Positions 60,013 to 64,000 of a DNA stretch of 64,000 nt are shown in pieces. Position numbers and translations under genes: made by a program. How positions within the stretch are numbered: the first letter of the stretch is position 1; every line of letters begins with the position of its first letter. Source of the DNA: Karalla daura (lineage: Eukaryota; Chordata; Actinopteri; Chaetodontiformes; Leiognathidae); assembly GCA_029224185.1 (NCBI GenBank), contig CM055196.1, positions 11,720,009 through 11,784,008 of the forward strand. The letters are read 5' to 3'. The notes beneath the pieces were generated by a model. That model was given only the letters and a program-made list of their open reading frames with translations, was not told the origin of the DNA and searched no databases.

Positions 60013-61660
60013 GTGAGGCTCAGTTCCGGGAATTAAACTTTCACAACCTACAGCTTCCTGGAAAGTGCATGAAATATTAATCAGCACTCATGGAGAATCC
60101 CGTGGTCGCTCCTTCCAGGAGCCTTAATTAAGCAGCCGAGCTTTGCTTTCAACGCATGTTGACCTAATGGTAATGATCTCCTGGTGGGATGTTTGACTGA
60201 CGTACTTCCTCGTATATATATGTGTGTGTGTGGGTCTCATCAGTCTGTCCATGCTCTCTGTGTGTGTCTGTGCATACGTGGGTGTGGATGGGGGTCTGCT
60301 GTTTACCAACGTGCTCTCAGCACAGTTTGTCAGGACTGCGTGGGCTCGTACTCATCTCCAGAGTGCCACTCTTCACCAGTCGTCCCTGAAAATGCTCTAC
60401 ACTGGTTTCAGCTCAGGAAATATAAATATTTTTCTCCCCTGAATGTAAGCATTCATTTTCTCAAAGAGTGTGAAGATTTAAGCATCTATCGCATTTCAGA
60501 CTGGAAGTCGTTCCATCTGCAGTAAATGCAGAAAGAGGCAAAGCGACTAAGCACAAACACTGGAGTTAAAGATAAACAGGAGTAATCCTGGCCTCCTGGT
60601 AAGGTAACAAAATATGGACACTTCAGACGTCTAAAGCTTAATAATTTATTTAATGACGCAGAAGGGTGCAGGATATAGGGGCATCAAAATATGTGAAGTA
60701 TATCTGACACACACACACACACACAACCCATCCAGAATGTTTCCACAGGCTATGATGGGAGACAATCTGAGTCTGGGTTTTTAATATTTCATTCAGTATC
60801 AACATCATAGCTTTCATGAAAAGTTCAAACAAACCTGCGCACAAACATACAGTATGCATGTAATACAGTTGGACAGGGGCACGGAGATGGATTTTTTTTT
60901 CTTCCCCCGGCTTTTTCCAAGGTTTAAAGTTTCAGATGCCGTCGGCCTCACAGATCCAGTTTCTGGTTCCCGTCTCTCACATTGCCATGCTTTTTTACTT
61001 TTGTTCTCCCCTCGCCAGCTGTGCTGAAAATAAATGGCAAAGCAGGAAAGCCTTCTTCTTTGTCCCGCATTGTCACCGCTTCCTATCTGTGTTGTTGTTG
61101 TCAATAAGGCCGACGACTTCCTCTACTCCTCCTCCTCCTCCTCCTCCTCCTCGCTGTACAGTGACAAGCACAACGCCGTCCCGGCTGCTCCAGTCTGCTT
61201 ACCCTGCAGTTCCTCTGGCATCTGTGCCCTGCATAAATATTTGTTTGCATCAATGGTTGTATTGTACTCAAGGAGAGGCAGAGAGGGAGGAAGAGTATGC
61301 ATATATCAGAGCCGTTGTTTCCTCCTCATCTGAGACCTGGGGGCCAGAGCGCTGGCCCACCTCTCGGGGTGTAGCTCCGCCCATCCTGCTCTTAACGTGC
61401 TGCCCTTCTCTCTCCACGCATCACTCTGTCCTACTTCTCCTCTGTCAACGGCCGCTCTTTGTATCACCATTGTGCTTGTTCTTCCTCTGCGTGCCCTCTC
61501 TCTCTCCCTCTCAGACTGCTTATGTTCCCCTCTCCCCTCCAGCCATCTCCTCGCCTTTCCTCCTCGCACCCCTGCATGACCTTCTTTCCCTCCTGCCCAG
61601 TGCTTACTCTCTCTCTCTCTCTCTCTCCCTCTCTCTCTCCTCTCCCTCCGTCTCTCCCTC
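60013..61660 (+). other. PRR5: Probable PRR5 intron
   Basis: Holds simple repeats: a (CA)n run at 60708-60725, (TCC)n at 61124-61152 and (CT)n at 61609-61640. The last runs into the PRR5 exon. ORFs here are low-complexity frames without recognisable similarity. Confidence 0.5.
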
Positions 61661-63970
61661 ATGAGGACTCTGCACCGGCTCAAGTTGATGAGCTCCCCCA
61701 GCCTCAGCGACCTGGGGAAGAGCGACAAGAGTTCACCTGAGGACAGAGGGGAGAAGCAGAAGAGGGCGGGGGCCAACGCCACCTGGAACAGGTACACAGC
61801 GTACAGCCAGCCTGCAGGGAAGGAGGTGCTTAAAGTGCATTTTGAACAAAAAATAATCCAGTCTGTGTGTGTGTTTTTTGTAACATTGCAGCATCCACAA
61901 TGCTGTCATCGCAGTCTTCCAGAAGAAAGGTTTGGCAGATAACGAACTCTACACCCTCAATGAAGGCGTACGGTAAGTCCCCACAGCCTCAAAGTATAAA
62001 AAAAGAAAAAAAAAAGAAGTTATTTCAGGCGGTTGATAACCATTTTGTGCAGTAATTGATATAATTACTCTCTGTTCTGTGTTGTGTGACTGGACGCTTT
62101 CTCATGAATGAGTTTGTTTGTGTGCGTGGCGTAGTGTACATTGGCCCGGGGAGTCATGTGGTCATGCCAGATATCTCATTATCTTTCTAAACCAGACCCA
62201 TCACCTCTATCACATTGGTCTGCATTAAAGCCCAGTAAACACGAGCAGAGAAACCACAAGGACGTTGACACAGATTTCCACAGCCATGCAGGAAACTGCA
62301 CAGGAAGACCGTCCACATCGTGGAATGGTTCAGAGCCTGTGGTTCTGTCTCATCTCAATGTGCGCTCCAGAATGATTAAATGTAGCTTTGTGTGTCTCTG
62401 TGTGTCGATGTAGAAGAGAGGAAATAGCAGATGAAGGGCTGAATCCATCTCTTTCCATCTTTCCTTCTTTCAGGCATCTGTTGAAAACCGAGCTGGGCTC
62501 CTTCTTCACAGAATACCTTCAGGTAACAACACTCAGAGACACGAACTCCGCTCATACAAGAGACTTATTCATACGTATAAGTTGCAGCTGGGGATTTTGC
62601 CGTTGCAGTCTCAGATGTCATTATTAACGGCATCTTTTCTCTCTATTTCACAGAACCAATTGCTTACAAAAGGCATGGTCATCCTCCGGGACAAAATACG
62701 GTTCTATGAAGGTATGACTCACTGGCTAAATATATTTTGTAGTGGTCTGTGCCAGCGAATGAGGCTTTAATCAGCCATGTTTTGTCTCTGCGCTGGATGC
62801 AGGTCAGAAGTTGCTCGACTCTCTGGCCGAAACCTGGGACTTCTTCTTTTGTGATGTGCTCTCCATGCTCCAGGCCATCTTCCATCCGGTCCAGGTACAC
62901 CACCGTCTTACTTTTCTCTTTCTCTCTTCCTTTCTCGGCTGCACAGTGGAGATCATCAGATGGTCACTGTCGCTCTCTGATACGTTGCAGGGGAAGGAGC
63001 CCTCGGTCCGGCAGCTGGCTCTGCTCCACTTCAGGAACACCATCGTCCTGAGTGTGAAGTTAGAGGACGCTCTGTCCCGGCCCCGGGCCCGCGTGCCCCC
63101 GTCTGTTACACAGATGCTGCTCATTCTACAGGTAGGTCTGCGGGCGCCAAGCCACCACTTATGATGCCTGTTGTCTTGTTCCCAGCTTGGTGGATCTTTG
63201 TGTTCCCGAGAAGAAACAAAAAAAAAATGCGGCAAATCATGTTTTTGTACTTTACAAATGGTAATTTGTAATTGCTTCCAAGCACAGACGGGTAAACCAT
63301 TATCACTTATTATGAGCACCTGCAGTCTTTTATGTTTTATATCTGGAGAATGAAAGTGATGTAAAAATAAAAACTGACGTCAAAAATTGCATGTCAAACT
63401 GTGTGATGAAATAAAATGAATAAAGCGTACGTGTCGGTTTTACAAACCAGAGAAACATGCAGCGGTGTTGGGTGAAGAGCATGTCTGCACTTAGTCATCA
63501 CATCCGCTGTGAGTTGACCTGGTGGGTTTTCGAGAAAATGTCCCACCCATTGCAAGAACAAGTCACCACAGTTTGCCTCCACAAGCGTCTGTACGTGTGT
63601 CTCACACCTCTCTGATCACAACGGCAGATTACTCATTGTATCTCAACGCATGTGTGGTTAAAGAGTGAGTCTGCATTTTCTCCCACAATCTCAAAACATG
63701 CACTTTGTCAAGTGGACACTCTAAAACTGCTCCTAGATGCGAGTATGTGAGAGTGAATGGACGCGGTCGAGTGGGAAGGACGATGGGGGATATTGATGAC
63801 TTGACTTATGATTTCTGCCTCCATCTGTGTTCAGGGCGTCCACGAGTCCCGAGGCGTGAACGAGGACTATCTGAGGCTGGAGTCTCTGGTTCAGAAGGTG
63901 GTCTCGCCCTACCTGGGCACCCACGGGCTGTACTCCGGAGACGGCGCCGAGGCGAACTGCTGCGTGCTCG
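61661..63970 (+). CDS. PRR5: Proline-rich protein 5 (Protor-1), mTORC2 subunit, incomplete
   Basis: Subunit of mTOR complex 2 that binds Rictor and takes part in signalling to SGK1 and AKT. Exons seen: 61661-61791, 61892-61972, 62474-62522, 62654-62711, 62803-62894, 62991-63131, 63835-63970; the remainder lies beyond the window. They encode 229 complete codons. The conserved HbrB-like domain covers about residues 40-215 (ANATWNSIHNAVIAVFQ, LKTELGSFFTEYLQNQL, SLAETWDFFF, GKEPSVRQLALLHFRN, YLRLESLVQKVVSPYLGTHG). MRTLHRLKLMSSPSLSDLG at the start matches human PRR5, not PRR5L. The ATG at 61661 sits at the end of a (CT)n tract, and 'catgag' at 61660-61665 also works as an acceptor, so both an MRTL start and splicing from an upstream exon are possible. 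The last exon probably ends at the donor CTCG|GTGAGG (63970/63971). Confidence 0.92.
63676..63770 (+). repeat. Fragment of the common teleost SINE-like repeat
   Basis: Contains 'tctcccacaatctcaaaaca', 'tgcac', 'ggacactctaaaactgctcc' and 'gtatgtgagagtgaatgg' in the order of the repeat at 32998-33220. It is in the PRR5 intron just before exon 63835. Confidence 0.5.
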
Positions 63971-64000
63971 GTGAGGCTAACGGCGAGGAAGGCGACGCGT

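Noticed and set aside
60936..61664. 242-codon frame before PRR5
   Set aside because: Built mainly from CT- and TCC-rich repeats with no similarity; the true PRR5 frame begins at its end in another phase.

Overview
The window is nuclear DNA of a ray-finned (teleost) fish. The proteins are vertebrate, introns are often only 80-130 bases with GT..AG ends, (CA)n and tetranucleotide microsatellites are abundant, and several typical fish repeat fragments are present. No prokaryotic, plasmid, CRISPR, tRNA or rRNA feature was seen. I found no wholly new system; the new information lies mostly in splicing detail, gene order and regulatory texture.

Five genes were recognised. They alternate in strand: FBXL14 (+, 3844-5055, intronless CDS), ERC1/ELKS (-, 9491-21071, 19 constitutive coding exons plus a 12-base microexon and an alternative last exon), WNK1 (+, 26309-47705, about 28 coding exons), RAD52 (-, 51472-54877, 11 coding exons) and PRR5/Protor-1 (+, 61661 to the window edge, incomplete). 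I joined exons by hand from splice signals, reading phase and recalled family sequences. The lengths come out close to the vertebrate proteins: ERC1 1112 or 1116 aa, WNK1 1959 aa, RAD52 440 aa.

Layout: 1-3240 intergenic with old repeats; 3241-5985 FBXL14 with leader and 3' UTR; about 6840-9490 ERC1 3' UTR, converging on FBXL14; 9491-22650 ERC1; 22650-26260 divergent ERC1/WNK1 interval with the WNK1 leader; 26309-50245 WNK1, including an 8 kb first intron and a 2.5 kb 3' UTR; about 50830-55310 RAD52, converging on WNK1; 55310-61660 repeat-rich space with candidate upstream PRR5 exons; 61661-64000 PRR5.

FBXL14, ERC1, WNK1 and RAD52 are also neighbours on human chromosome 12p13. Here the WNK1-RAD52 pair is flipped relative to ERC1-FBXL14, and PRR5 (human 22q13) adjoins RAD52. 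The genes do not form one pathway: FBXL14 is a ubiquitin-ligase substrate receptor, ERC1 a synaptic active-zone and vesicle scaffold, WNK1 a chloride-sensing kinase, RAD52 a DNA-repair annealing protein and PRR5 an mTORC2 subunit. What they share is local texture: GCTAGC/GCTAAC clusters at the 5' ends of FBXL14, ERC1 and WNK1, and short upstream ORFs in or near four leaders.
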